From the NCBI GenBank assembly GCA_016873895.1, contig VGVV01000003.1, positions 62,001-126,000 on the forward strand: a stretch of 64,000 nucleotides of DNA, given 5' to 3'. The notes under the pieces are model-generated. The model did no database searches, had not been told where the DNA came from, and was given only the letters and a program-made list of their open reading frames with translations. The translations under genes were made by a program, and so were the position numbers. This document shows, in pieces, positions 42,726 through 52,600 of this stretch; position 1 is the stretch's first letter, and every line of letters begins with the position of its first letter. This DNA comes from Ignavibacteria bacterium (lineage in GTDB: Bacteria; Bacteroidota; Ignavibacteria; Kapaibacteriales; Kapaibacteriaceae).

Positions 42726-43573
42726 AACAACTGCGTTGTAGCTAGTAGTTGTTGTTGAAGGATTGCACCAGCTAAGGGGCTTATCACATGAGCACGTCGG
42801 AGAAGGCGCTGTGCATTTTTCTCACTTAGCTGTGACTGCATGGTCTTAAAAGGCTGCAGCCGGCTAACCTTGATTCCATCTTGAACCAATGCGTCTTTTG
42901 TTTCCTGAATCTCATCGGACGTTATAACGTCGCCACACAACAGCAATGCAGATATTACCGTGTCGTAACGCTGCCCGATTGTGCTTACGATGAGCATAAT
43001 CATAGCCTGATTGCTGTAATCGTTATCATGTGGAAAGGCAGCAAAGTGAAGTACCTTGTGGTTAGCTCCTATGACTGATGCGTACCAGTGTGCGCCTCGT
43101 CTGCTAAGGAGCAGCCATGGCTCGGAACGCTGTTTGATACTACTAAGAGCGGCGTGGACGTCGCTCGTATAATCAATTGCAATCAGACTGTCGTTGCCGC
43201 CTAATTCCTGACAGCGAGAACGTATCTGTTCAGTAACGGCAGCCACGGCCTGCACTTCGTAGCCTTCGCAGTGTATAACTGTAGGCATTTCAATCTTTTC
43301 GCTATACATGAAGGCGCTGCGCTCAAACCAAGCTTGCTGTTCAAACTGCGCTCTTTCAGTTGAACGAGTTGAAGTATCAACTGGAAACCAGTGAAATCGT
43401 GCGTGCGAGCTATGGATAATAAGCTGTATCGTTTCTGTGGCGATACTACGCAGATCTATGTTTGCATCAGGAGCGAGTTCCTTATAGTCCTGTATTACGG
43501 CAATGCCGCCATCGAGAACCCACGTGGCAACGAGCAGTCGTTCGGGATGCAGATATGCTGTTACATTGGCCAT
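42722..43573 (-). CDS. DUF3822-like protein
   Basis: 283 residues with no signal peptide or membrane helix. The position directly upstream of rsmD and coaD is where Bacteroidetes carry DUF3822, an uncharacterised family with an actin-like ATPase fold (related to PilM/HSP70-type folds). The alternating strand pattern (SLIAIDYTSDVHAAL, WLLLSRRGAHWYASVIG, ISALLLCGDVITS) fits that fold. No catalytic residue can be assigned. ATG 43573 lies 5 nt after TAATTTTG, whose TAA is also the stop of the upstream gene. The family name is inferred from context and pattern. Confidence 0.6.
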   Translation of the reverse strand: MANVTAYLHPERLLVATWVLDGGIAVIQDYKELAPDANIDLRSIATETIQLIIHSSHARFHWFPVDTSTRSTERAQFEQQAWFERSAFMYSEKIEMPTVIHCEGYEVQAVAAVTEQIRSRCQELGGNDSLIAIDYTSDVHAALSSIKQRSEPWLLLSRRGAHWYASVIGANHKVLHFAAFPHDNDYSNQAMIMLIVSTIGQRYDTVISALLLCGDVITSDEIQETKDALVQDGIKVSRLQPFKTMQSQLSEKNAQRLLRRAHVISPLAGAILQQQLLATTQLL

Positions 43574-43578
43574 TGGGC

Positions 43579-43586
43579 CAAAATTA
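43579..43586 (-). promoter_or_regulatory. Possible internal -7 element before DUF3822-like gene
   Basis: TAATTTTG on the minus strand is an exact TAnnTTTG match that ends 5 nt before ATG 43573. It overlaps the upstream stop codon, so chance occurrence is possible. Confidence 0.35.
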
Positions 43587-44039
43587 CGGTAGTATGATGT
43601 ACGGACGCATCTTTTCGAGCTTCTTTTTGCCTATTCCTTTGATATCAAGTAGATCCTCTATGGAAGTAAACTTCCGCTGTGTTCTGGCTGTAATGATCAA
43701 TTCTGCGGTTGCTGGTCCAACGCCTGGTAATTGCTCTAGTTGTGTCTTTGAGGCTACATTGATCCGGACTGGTGATGGCCCCTTAGAGGTTGGTTTCGTT
43801 GTGGTGATAGCCGGTATGCTGGCTTCTTGCTCTCTGGCAATGGGCTGTGTGCGGGAATCAATACTATCAATCAAGTTTAGAAGCTGCTGAGCGCTAACAT
43901 GACCGTGTTTTGGAGCCTCGGGCACAATCATGCTGCCAAGTGAGCCTACAGTGAGTAGGATGGTTAGCCAGAGAAGTACCAAACTCTCATTTGATGTAAA
44001 GCCAATGTGCGTTTGCATTTTGTTGATGAAGCGCCACAT
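43584..44039 (-). CDS. Membrane-anchored helix-hairpin-helix protein (ComEA-like)
   Basis: 151 residues: N-terminal membrane helix (SLVLLWLTILLTVGSLGSMI), a low-complexity Ser/Pro/Thr linker (residues ~60-90), then a ComEA-type DNA-binding HhH domain (INVASKTQLEQLPGVGPATAELIITAR and LLDIKGIGKKKLEKMRPYI). The architecture equals ComEA, the periplasmic DNA receptor for natural transformation. AAAGG lies 8 nt before ATG 44039. It follows dnaJ by 32 bp. No other competence gene is in view; DNA uptake is a family-based inference. Confidence 0.82.
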   Translation of the reverse strand: MWRFINKMQTHIGFTSNESLVLLWLTILLTVGSLGSMIVPEAPKHGHVSAQQLLNLIDSIDSRTQPIAREQEASIPAITTTKPTSKGPSPVRINVASKTQLEQLPGVGPATAELIITARTQRKFTSIEDLLDIKGIGKKKLEKMRPYIILP

Positions 44040-44071
44040 GCGGAAAACCTTTCGGGCGCTTGAGGAATCAA

Positions 44072-45220
44072 CTACAAGAACGCCTCTTTTACTTTACTGA
44101 AAAAATCGGTGCTTTGCTTTTGATGAGTGGGGTGAAAGTGCTTGCTATTCTGAAACTGTCTGATGGATTGCTTCTCATCATAGCTAAGCTTCGTTGGAAC
44201 GTAAACATCAATGTGAACGAGCTGATCGCCAGTGCCCCTTTGATTGGCATGAGGAATACCTTTGCCTTTCATACGTAGGATACTGCCGGGCTGCGTGCCG
44301 GGTTCGATGGTTAATGCAGCCTTGCCGCCCAATACAGCTACTTCGACTTCTCCTCCGAGTGCTGCTGTAGGAAAGTCGATGGTGTAGCGCATATGCACGT
44401 CGTCGTCATCACGCTCAAACAGCTCGTGTTCCTGCTCTTCAATAACTACCATGGCATCACCTGCCTGACCACCACGGCGCCCTGCATGCCCCTTGCCTGT
44501 AAGGGGTATGTAATTCCCTGTGTGAACTCCGGGGGGAATCGTGACTTTTACGGTAGTCTCACCTTCAACTCTACCTTCTCCGTGACAAGTATCGCACTTG
44601 TCTTTCAAGATCTCGCCAGAGCCGCTGCAGGCTGCACAAGGGGCGATGTTGATGAACTGCCCAAAGACACTGCGCGAAACTTGGCGAACTTCGCCAGTGC
44701 CTCCGCATGTGCTACACGAGCTATAGCCCTCTGTACCCTTGGCCCCAGTGCCATTGCATGTACCACAGGATTTCCAGTGGCGAATCTTGATTGTCTTGTC
44801 TACACCGGTTGCGATCTCCTCAAGAGTAAGGGGCATTCGCACGCGCAAATCTGCACCCTGCTCTTTACGAGATCGCGTGCGGCCACCTCGCGAGCTGCCG
44901 CCGAACATATCTCCAAAAATCGACTGTCCAAAAATGTCGCCAAATGCACTAAAGATGTCGTTAACGTTCGTGTACTCGTGGTATCCCTGAGAACCACCAA
45001 CCCCAGCATGTCCGTATTGATCATACCGTGCTCGCTTCTCGGGATCACCGAGCACGTCATAGGCCGCTGCAGCCTCTTTAAACTTCGCTTCTGCTTGTGC
45101 ATCATCTGGATTGCGATCTGGGTGATATTGCATCGCAAGCTTGCGATAGGCACTTTTAATCTCATCGGCGCTGGAGCCACGGGCAACACCAAGCACTTCG
45201 TAAAAGTCTTTCTTTGACAT
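44072..45220 (-). CDS. dnaJ: Chaperone DnaJ
   Basis: 382-residue Hsp40 that delivers substrates to DnaK. J domain with HPD (YHPDRNPDD), Gly/Phe-rich linker (IFGDMFGGSSRGGRT), four zinc repeats CGTCNGTG, CSTCGGTG, CAACSGSG, CDTCHGEG and the C-terminal substrate domain. It starts 5 bp after grpE, in the order hrcA-grpE-dnaJ; dnaK is not in the window. Confidence 0.98.
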   Translation of the reverse strand: MSKKDFYEVLGVARGSSADEIKSAYRKLAMQYHPDRNPDDAQAEAKFKEAAAAYDVLGDPEKRARYDQYGHAGVGGSQGYHEYTNVNDIFSAFGDIFGQSIFGDMFGGSSRGGRTRSRKEQGADLRVRMPLTLEEIATGVDKTIKIRHWKSCGTCNGTGAKGTEGYSSCSTCGGTGEVRQVSRSVFGQFINIAPCAACSGSGEILKDKCDTCHGEGRVEGETTVKVTIPPGVHTGNYIPLTGKGHAGRRGGQAGDAMVVIEEQEHELFERDDDDVHMRYTIDFPTAALGGEVEVAVLGGKAALTIEPGTQPGSILRMKGKGIPHANQRGTGDQLVHIDVYVPTKLSYDEKQSIRQFQNSKHFHPTHQKQSTDFFSKVKEAFL

Positions 45221-45225
45221 GTACT

Positions 45226-45765
45226 CTAGTCTTTAGATGATGAATTGCCAGCCGAGGTGATCACTTTGGCATGCCTAAGGATTTTGTCGTGTAGCTGATA
45301 GCCGCGCTGAATGCTTTGGATGATGGCTCCCTCTGGATGTTCGGAGGGCGTATGCATGAGAGCTTCATGTTTTTCAACGTCAAACGCATCCCCCGTGGCA
45401 GCGTCGATCACGTGTACACCAGAGTCTTCAAAAATCTTGGCTGCTTTGGAATAGATCATCTCCAGCCCCTTGATCAAACTAGACAAATCCTGCGTTGTGC
45501 GCGATGCCTCGACGGCCGCATGCAGATCGTCTAAGATGGGGAGCATTTTTGAGATGGTGTGCTCGGATGCATGGAGTAACAACTCCTGCTTCTCGAGGTT
45601 TGTACGCCGGCGGATATTCTCAACTTCAGCAAGCCTACGTGCGGCAAGATCCTTCCACTCAGCAAGCTCAGTTGCGAGATCAACCGAGCCTTGCTCAGAA
45701 GACTGGTCTGTGTCGAGTTCTATATCCTGTTGTGTTTCGTTTGGTTCCATGTGTGCATTATTCAT
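45226..45765 (-). CDS. grpE: Nucleotide exchange factor GrpE
   Basis: GrpE releases ADP from DnaK. Acidic N-terminus, long coiled coil (ELAEWKDLAARRLAEVENIRRRT) and the C-terminal beta domain with the family pattern GDAFDVEKHEALMHTPSEHPEG. I chose ATG 45765, 28 bp after hrcA; the frame is open upstream into the hrcA tail. ATG 45750 is an alternative. 179 aa is a normal length. Confidence 0.96.
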   Translation of the reverse strand: MNNAHMEPNETQQDIELDTDQSSEQGSVDLATELAEWKDLAARRLAEVENIRRRTNLEKQELLLHASEHTISKMLPILDDLHAAVEASRTTQDLSSLIKGLEMIYSKAAKIFEDSGVHVIDAATGDAFDVEKHEALMHTPSEHPEGAIIQSIQRGYQLHDKILRHAKVITSAGNSSSKD

Positions 45766-45793
45766 TATTCTTGAGTATCGAAATGAATGGACC

Positions 45794-46876
45794 CTATAGA
45801 CGTCGGTCCGAAACATCTGGTGTACCATTGAAGCGATTCGTCAGCAAACTCGACATCATTTGCACAATCGATATCATGCGACCGTAATCCATGCGTCTGG
45901 GACCGATGATTCCGAGCGAACCTTGAGCATTACCAGCCCTGTACGTAGTAGCAATCAACGAGTAATCGGCAAGGTTGGCATTTGAAATCTCGTTGCCAAT
46001 TCTAACCGCGACTCCATCGGCAGATGAGGCATTGCCCAGGAGGTGGATAATAACATCCTCGTCCTCGATCAATTCGATAACGCTACGAAGTCTCTCAGGA
46101 GACGTAAGCTCTTTGTTTTCAATGAGATTAGTGGCGCCGCTTACCAGAACATTTCCAACAGTTTGCTCACGCGAAATAGATTGTAGCTGATCCACAAATA
46201 GCCGCAGCAGCGACCCGTCGCCGGCGGAGAACTGATACACTGACTCTGAGAAAATCGTGTGCACAACGTCAAGGGGCTTGCCCACTAATCGGTCATTGAC
46301 AAACACAGATAGACCGTGAATTGCAGTATGGTCGATTGGCGTTGTAGTCTCAAGGCTAAGGGTTTTGATTGTGTCGCTATCGAGGTCTATCACGACAACG
46401 AGTCTTTCGCTGGACAACTGAATGATTTCAACACGTCGGATGAAAGCACGAGTGAGCTGTGGGATTTGCACTAAGGCCAAATGTCTACTCAGAGAGCTGA
46501 GAAGACGCGAGGCGTCCTTCACGAGAGATTCTCTTGTAGCCGAGGCGATCTCCGGCATTGTTACATGTTCTGCTTGAACCGGCAGATGCGCCACGTTCAG
46601 CGAGTCTACATAGAAGCGATATCCTTTGTCAGTTGGGACGCGACCCGCAGATGTATGAGGATGTGTTATGTATCCAGCATCCTCCAAATCCATCATTGTG
46701 TTCCGCACGGTTGCTGGGCTAAGAGGCAGCGATCGTTCAAGGTATTTCGATACGTTACGGGAACCCACCGGCGTGCCGTGTAAAATAAACAGGTGCACAA
46801 TTGCCTGTAAAATCGACGTTTCCCGCAGGTTTAACTCTCGCGATTCATGTGGCAATATGTGAGCAGGTGAAAGCAT
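45794..46876 (-). CDS. hrcA: Heat-inducible transcription repressor HrcA
   Basis: 360-residue repressor of chaperone operons that binds CIRCE elements. N-terminal winged helix (SPATVRNTMMDLEDAGYITHPHTSAGRVPTDKGYRFYVD is unmistakable, with SAGRxPTxxGYRxYVD) and a GAF-like core. No CIRCE palindrome (TTAGCACTC...GAGTGCTAA) was seen upstream of this gene or elsewhere in the window. It begins 3 bp after the GH2-membrane gene, so its promoter may be that gene's TAGATTTG element. Confidence 0.96.
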   Translation of the reverse strand: MLSPAHILPHESRELNLRETSILQAIVHLFILHGTPVGSRNVSKYLERSLPLSPATVRNTMMDLEDAGYITHPHTSAGRVPTDKGYRFYVDSLNVAHLPVQAEHVTMPEIASATRESLVKDASRLLSSLSRHLALVQIPQLTRAFIRRVEIIQLSSERLVVVIDLDSDTIKTLSLETTTPIDHTAIHGLSVFVNDRLVGKPLDVVHTIFSESVYQFSAGDGSLLRLFVDQLQSISREQTVGNVLVSGATNLIENKELTSPERLRSVIELIEDEDVIIHLLGNASSADGVAVRIGNEISNANLADYSLIATTYRAGNAQGSLGIIGPRRMDYGRMISIVQMMSSLLTNRFNGTPDVSDRRL

Positions 46877-46879
46877 AGC

Positions 46880-49468
46880 CTAGGAGACAACAGAGATGTA
46901 ATACCCAAGAAATGCAAAGCCTTGTTCAGTCACATTCCACGATACTACGAGGGTTGTCACGATTAATAACAGAACACTCAGTCCAATTGAGTATACGATC
47001 GAAGAACGGACATCGAAAACTACCGAGGTTGCTCGTAGCACACGCACAATGCTCCAAACGGTCATTGCAAACATCAACAAGGGCACTACTACCGATAGTT
47101 GATTAGTCGAAAGTGCTTGATAAAGACTGATTCCAATTGGGAGCATTGCCAACAAGGGTAACGAAGACCATACAACGATCGTAAACGTGTCACGTAGGTA
47201 AATGCGTCCACGAACGAATGCTGCACTTAGACGCAATAAACCGGCAAAAAATACGAATGCTAGGAGCACGGCAACTGTCCAGGCTGCAATGCCAAATTCC
47301 GGATGCCAGGATATGTATCGTAAGATCTCGTATGAGGTGTCGCTGGAAACGAAGAGGTGCAAGAGATATTCTACTGCTGGGTCTGTACGTATGTAAAAGA
47401 AAAACGACGACATAACAAGTCCCACGCTGCTTGCGAGCACGATGGCAAGAAGTGCAGTCTGTGATAGCGACAGAATTCGCTGATCCCGGATATCCGAGTA
47501 GAAATTGTATGGTCGTAGAACTGCACGAACAACATATTCACGAAATCGCCGAGACTGATTAGCCGTAAATGCAATAGCCAATGCCAAAAGCAGTCCAGCT
47601 ACGATAAAAACTAGTGGTGTAGAAAACACATTATCTCTTGCCTGAAGCAAGGGTAGTTTTTCATCGTTAATCAGTGCTTTGAATACATCATAAGAAACGC
47701 GTCGTTGCCGATACACATCGACAAGTCCTGATGTAGATATGTAGGAGTCGTAATGATCAACCAACATTGTTGGTCGTTCTAGCGTGTAATCGTTAAACGA
47801 CCAAATAACCACGCCGGCGAGTCCGGAGTTGAACGACCAGTTGTAGAACTTGCTAATGTTTAGTGCCTGTGCCTCATTAGAGAGTGGATCACTAAACCCG
47901 TTCAAGTTCAGAGGGGAAACAGCGCTCCCGAACTCTGCAAGAACAGCACCGCTGCGGAACATGCGGGCAACATCCTGACGAAGAGTTGCAAAAACTGTGC
48001 TGTCGGAGGCGGAGTAGAATTTCACAATGATAAAGTCAACACCACCCTCGCTAACGGCATTGAGAAGTGTTGCGGGTACAACTTTGTAGAGTTGTTTGGA
48101 AGTCTGCTTTCTGAAAATCTGCAAGACCTGCTGGTGATAATCTACCACGGTTTGAGAGCCATCGTCTAAACCTTCGCTAATCCCGATTGCCATGACGGAT
48201 GGATGAGACTCGACATATTGGCAAATTCGTTCAGTAGCATTGCGATAGCGCGTATTGAGTTCTTCATTGGTAAGCATGCTTGTGGGCACATCAGCAAGAG
48301 GCGCATCTACCATAACCATGATGCCATATTGATCGCATAAATCCAGCAGTACAGGGTGTGGAACGCTGTGCCGTATACGTATGGCATTAACACCTAACGT
48401 TTTGAGCATGGATACATCACGCCGGAATTGAGCGTACGACATGGAAGAGCCACGATCGGGGTAGTCCTCGACGTAAACAACGGCATGCAGCTTTATCGGC
48501 GCATCATTGAGAGTGAACTTACGTATCCCATCTATGGTGGAAGTAGATATGGTCCTGAAGCCAAACAAACGCTGGTAAGTGTCAACCAGTTGACCATTGT
48601 ATTCAACACGAATAACGAGGTCATACAGACGGGGATCGTTGAGGTTCCAGATTGCTGGATTAGCAACATTTAGTACGAAGGGGATACTTACTTCGCGAGA
48701 CCTTGCAATGCTGATCGCGCTGGCACCAGACCTGGCTACAGCCAGTTTGGTTGAGCGGTCAACCAGCACTGCCTCTACAGAAACGTTGGCACTTCCCACA
48801 GATAAACCATCTGATACTTGCTGCCGAATCAAATTTTCTACTAGTCCACTTTTGACACGTGCCTTGACATTGATTGTTCCTATACCGTTGCGCAGAGAAG
48901 AGCGAACCTGAAAGTCTTCCGTCCAGACGTGTGGGGTGCCGATAAGAAAAACCTCACGTAAAAGCCCCATCCTCAGCTGCTCACCGGAGCGCGTTGCCCT
49001 AAGGGTTTGGTACGAAATGCCAGATACACGCGTCAATCCAAGGTCGATGGTATTCTGACCCTGGCGAAGCAGACCGTCTGGGATGCGAATCAAAAATGGC
49101 GCCATGCCGCCAGGATAGCGCATGATATGCCTGCCGTTTACAAACAACTCTACTTCCTCCACAGCACCGAGAAGATTCAGATGCCATGTGTAGTTCTTCA
49201 GCGTCAGCGGATCCATTTTTACAGTCTTGCGCAAACGCACATACTCACGTCCGGAGATGTTGCTGGGCACGAACTGCTGCCCCACGTCTGCGCCATCTTC
49301 AATGCTCTGCCACGACCCGCTTAAGTCGTAAACTTTGCGTGTATCGTTAGAAATAAACCAGGAGTACTGCTCAGGCGTAAGATTCGTATACGCGCCAAAG
49401 TCTGCGGCAAGAGTAGTACCAACTGCAAGAAAGGTTACAATTCGGATCAGACGGGCTATATGTCGCAT
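46880..49468 (-). CDS. GH2-like glycosidase fused to polytopic membrane domain
   Basis: 862 residues. Signal peptide (IARLIRIVTFLAVGTTLA), then the GH2 order: jelly-roll sugar-binding domain (TWHLNLLGAVEEVELFVNGR, LRQGQNTIDLGLT), Ig-like domain (FGFRTIST end) and TIM barrel (LNDAPIKLHAVVYVEDYP, MLKTLGVNAIRIRHSVPHP). Presumed acid/base Glu is in AIGISEGLDDG, where the usual Asn-Glu is Ser-Glu; the nucleophile Glu is in VLAEFGS. From residue ~635 on there are six hydrophobic helices resembling a Yip1-like domain. ATG 49468 opens the signal peptide; a TTG further upstream lies in the promoter. It would be a membrane-anchored periplasmic glycosidase. Confidence 0.78.
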   Translation of the reverse strand: MRHIARLIRIVTFLAVGTTLAADFGAYTNLTPEQYSWFISNDTRKVYDLSGSWQSIEDGADVGQQFVPSNISGREYVRLRKTVKMDPLTLKNYTWHLNLLGAVEEVELFVNGRHIMRYPGGMAPFLIRIPDGLLRQGQNTIDLGLTRVSGISYQTLRATRSGEQLRMGLLREVFLIGTPHVWTEDFQVRSSLRNGIGTINVKARVKSGLVENLIRQQVSDGLSVGSANVSVEAVLVDRSTKLAVARSGASAISIARSREVSIPFVLNVANPAIWNLNDPRLYDLVIRVEYNGQLVDTYQRLFGFRTISTSTIDGIRKFTLNDAPIKLHAVVYVEDYPDRGSSMSYAQFRRDVSMLKTLGVNAIRIRHSVPHPVLLDLCDQYGIMVMVDAPLADVPTSMLTNEELNTRYRNATERICQYVESHPSVMAIGISEGLDDGSQTVVDYHQQVLQIFRKQTSKQLYKVVPATLLNAVSEGGVDFIIVKFYSASDSTVFATLRQDVARMFRSGAVLAEFGSAVSPLNLNGFSDPLSNEAQALNISKFYNWSFNSGLAGVVIWSFNDYTLERPTMLVDHYDSYISTSGLVDVYRQRRVSYDVFKALINDEKLPLLQARDNVFSTPLVFIVAGLLLALAIAFTANQSRRFREYVVRAVLRPYNFYSDIRDQRILSLSQTALLAIVLASSVGLVMSSFFFYIRTDPAVEYLLHLFVSSDTSYEILRYISWHPEFGIAAWTVAVLLAFVFFAGLLRLSAAFVRGRIYLRDTFTIVVWSSLPLLAMLPIGISLYQALSTNQLSVVVPLLMFAMTVWSIVRVLRATSVVFDVRSSIVYSIGLSVLLLIVTTLVVSWNVTEQGFAFLGYYISVVS

Positions 49469-49516
49469 AGTGCATTGCAATAGGAAAGATGCTGTTTCGT
49501 GCTTTTGTGCAAGGTA

Positions 49517-49541
49517 CAAATCTAACTAGCCGTTATCTTTG
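49517..49541. promoter_or_regulatory. Back-to-back promoters, GH2-hrcA train and sprA
   Basis: On the minus strand TAGATTTG (49524-49517) serves the GH2 gene with a ~45-nt leader. On the plus strand TATCTTTG (49534-49541) points to sprA. The two elements are only 9 bp apart, so the polymerases would exclude each other. No good -33 TTTG is visible for either one. Confidence 0.55.
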
Positions 49542-49557
49542 CGCATTAGGGAGTTTC

Positions 49558-49611
49558 ATGGAGTGGGGTATTCTCGCCATTTGCTACGTGGTTTTGCTGC
49601 TTCTCAACTGA
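49558..49611 (+). CDS. Short hydrophobic leader ORF before sprA (17 codons)
   Basis: GGGAG precedes ATG 49558 by 4 nt and the ORF begins about 16 nt after the sprA -7 element. It encodes MEWGILAICYVVLLLLN, a membrane-like peptide ending in TGA 46 bp before sprA. It could be a leader peptide acting in translation control, a small membrane protein, or chance. A second 6-codon ORF (49626-49646) sits just before sprA. Confidence 0.3.
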   Translation: MEWGILAICYVVLLLLN

Positions 49612-49656
49612 AGTGTGCTATTTCGATGATTAACAAGAATAGGTGAGTTGCCCAGC

Positions 49657-52600
49657 ATGTTCGCAAGCTTCATCCGAACATGCACAGTGCTCTTGGCTGT
49701 CTGTGCGCCCCTGGCGTGCGGCCCATCGGCGTCTGCTGCATTATTACCAGTCCCTACGTATGTATGGGGGCCGTGGCAGCGCGCAGATTCAGTATCTAAA
49801 GACACGGTAAAGCTGTTGGGACCCCTCGGAATTGGCGATCCAACCAACGCAGACCTACCCTACTTCTATCCTAGTACGCTGTTAAACCGCAAAGGGTTAG
49901 TACCGGCGCAGAAGCCAGATAGGTACCTTCCGACGCCGAAAGGGCTGTCACAGCTCGGGTCAATTGATTCGACACTATCAGTCATAAAGCTCTACGAGAT
50001 ACTCGAGGGGGTAGATGTAGGTACCATGACACCTATGTCTCTTGACGACTATTTTACGAGGCGTCGCGAAGAAGTATTGCAGCGCCTGCGCGATAGTTCG
50101 CTTGCCAAATACGAGTTAAAGAAGCCCCTTACAGAAGCAGAGCTGGAGAATCTACTCGACCAAGCAACGAATATCACGATCCCACTTCCACAGAGCGCGC
50201 TTTTCTCCAGCATCTTTGGCAAACCTGAGATCTCGATAACTGTCAATGGAGAGGTCAATGTGACAGCCGGTTGGCGCTGGGACTCTCAGGCCCTTGGAAC
50301 AGCCTCCATTGTTGGGCAATCACAGTCTGCACCGGTTTTTAACCAGAACATCCAGGTTAATGTTAGTGGGCGGATTGGAGATAAGTTCAAGATGAACGTA
50401 GACTGGAATACGTTGAATCAATTCGAGTTCAATAACCGCTTCAAAGTCGGTTTTGATGGATACGACGATGACATCATAAAGAGGGTTGAGTTTGGCAACG
50501 TTAACCTCGAGACGCAAAGTTCGTTGATAGGGGGCGGGCAAACACTGTTCGGTATTCGTGCTGATTTTCAATTCGGTCCGCTTTTTCTTAAGACAATCGC
50601 ATCCCAACGCAGAGCCGAGCGACGTTTTATCAATGCTCGTGGTGGTGCTTCGCGGCAGCAATTCTCGATTCGTGCATACGACTATGCAAAGAATCACTTC
50701 TTCCTGGACACGGCATACTTTGCTGTTTGGAGGGCATACCACCGCTCTGTTACGCCAGCCTTGCCTATTGAAGGCGCAACACTCGTTGTAAAGGGAGACA
50801 TCGAAGTATGGGAGTCGACCACTGATCTGAAAGAAGTGCAGGCCAGTGAAGCTGTCGCCATAGCAGACTTGCAGTCAATCAAGTATGCCCAAGGCGAACG
50901 CTACGATCCTGCACTGCGAAACCAAGAGATTAGGGCGGGCATTGTTGAACGAGGCCGCTTCGTGCGGCTTGACCCCAAGCGATATGAAATTGATCTCAAT
51001 CTGGGCACGCTTACAATTCTGAATATCCGCAACGACAGGTATTATGCCGTGAGTTATCGAGTTGAGGGAGCAACTACTAACAACTCTGATGATGAATATT
51101 TCGGCATGCTTACGACGAACGCCAACGAAAAGGATACGCTTATACTGAAGCTTGTTGCGCGCCCTCAGATGCAGCCCGGTTTCAAGACTCTTTGGAAGCG
51201 CATGATGCGGAATCGTTACAATATTGGCGTTCCCAACATTAATCCGCAAGAAGCAAAGATTGGAATGTGGTACTACCGTCAGACCAATGATTCTACGGAT
51301 GTGCTTGAAGGTGCACCTGATAAGATCATGACCATCTTCCGCATTGATCAGGTGAACAATGGTACAGGTGTACCACCGGCTGATGGTCAGTTTGATGCAC
51401 GTCCGCCAGTGTTCAATGCCCAGCGTGGTGAGATTACGTTTCCGAGTCTGGAGCCCTTCCGGGATGGTCTGCACGAGTATTTCGCATCCAAGGGTAACGC
51501 GCAGTTGGCCGAACAGTATGTGTTTAATGAAGTCTATGACACAACTGAAATTGCCGCTCGACTTGTCAGTGCACGTGATCGATTCCTGATTGTTGGAGAG
51601 GCCATGGGGACAACAACGGGTAGTCGTATTCCATTAGCATATCAGCTTTCACCAGGAAGCGTGCGGGTTACGCTAGACGGCATGCCGCTGCGTGAAGGAG
51701 TAGACTATACAGTTGATTACTACACGGGTACACTGTCACTTCTGAATCAGCGCGCACTGTTGCCAAACGCCAACCTCAACATTGAATACGAGCAGAACGA
51801 TATCTTTAACCTAACAACTCGCACCTTGTTAGGTATGCGAGCAGACATGATTCTGCTGAATAAGCGCAGAGTTACGAGCTCGGTTGGTATGACGATCATG
51901 AATTATGATCAGGCTGCCATCGTCGATCGCGTTTTGCCTGGTCAGGAGCCGAATGCCAATCTCATGTTGGGATTCGATGCTAAGCTGAATGCTGAGCTTC
52001 CGTGGTTAACACGTGCGATCAATGCCTTGCCGTTCATCGATACCAAGGAGAAGTCTACCTTCGCACTCAATGGCGAGTGGGCAATGACCTCACCCATACC
52101 GAACAAGCGTGTATCAACGGTTGCCAGCGACAACTTGCGTTCTGTAGCATATGTAGACGATTTTGAAAGTGCGCGACGCTACCTGTCGTTTGGACTAACC
52201 CCAACTCTGTGGCAACATTCGTCTGCAGCGAAGGATTCAACAGTGTGGCAAGATGACACAACGGCTGCGAAGTTTAGAGGTAAGATGTTCTGGTATCAGC
52301 GCTTCGTTCCAGACGTGCCGCAGCTCGATGTGTATCCAAACCGAGCCAATGTGCAGGGGCGAAACAATATCAATCCTATTCGGATCAGTTTTACGCCAGA
52401 CGAGCGGGGGATCTATAATTCCAATCCAGAATTTGTAGACAATCTCAATCCAACATGGAACGGTGAAGACAGCCTCAGCACGCGAGAAGCGGCTCAGCGC
52501 TTTCAACGTGACAATAGAGATAAGGTATGGGGAGGGATGATGCGTTTGCTGTCGCCATTCAATACCAACTTCGACAATGAGAATATCGACTACATCGAAA

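Noticed and set aside
46877..46960. CIRCE element expected before hrcA
   Set aside because: No TTAGCACTC-N9-GAGTGCTAA palindrome was found here or elsewhere in the window by eye.
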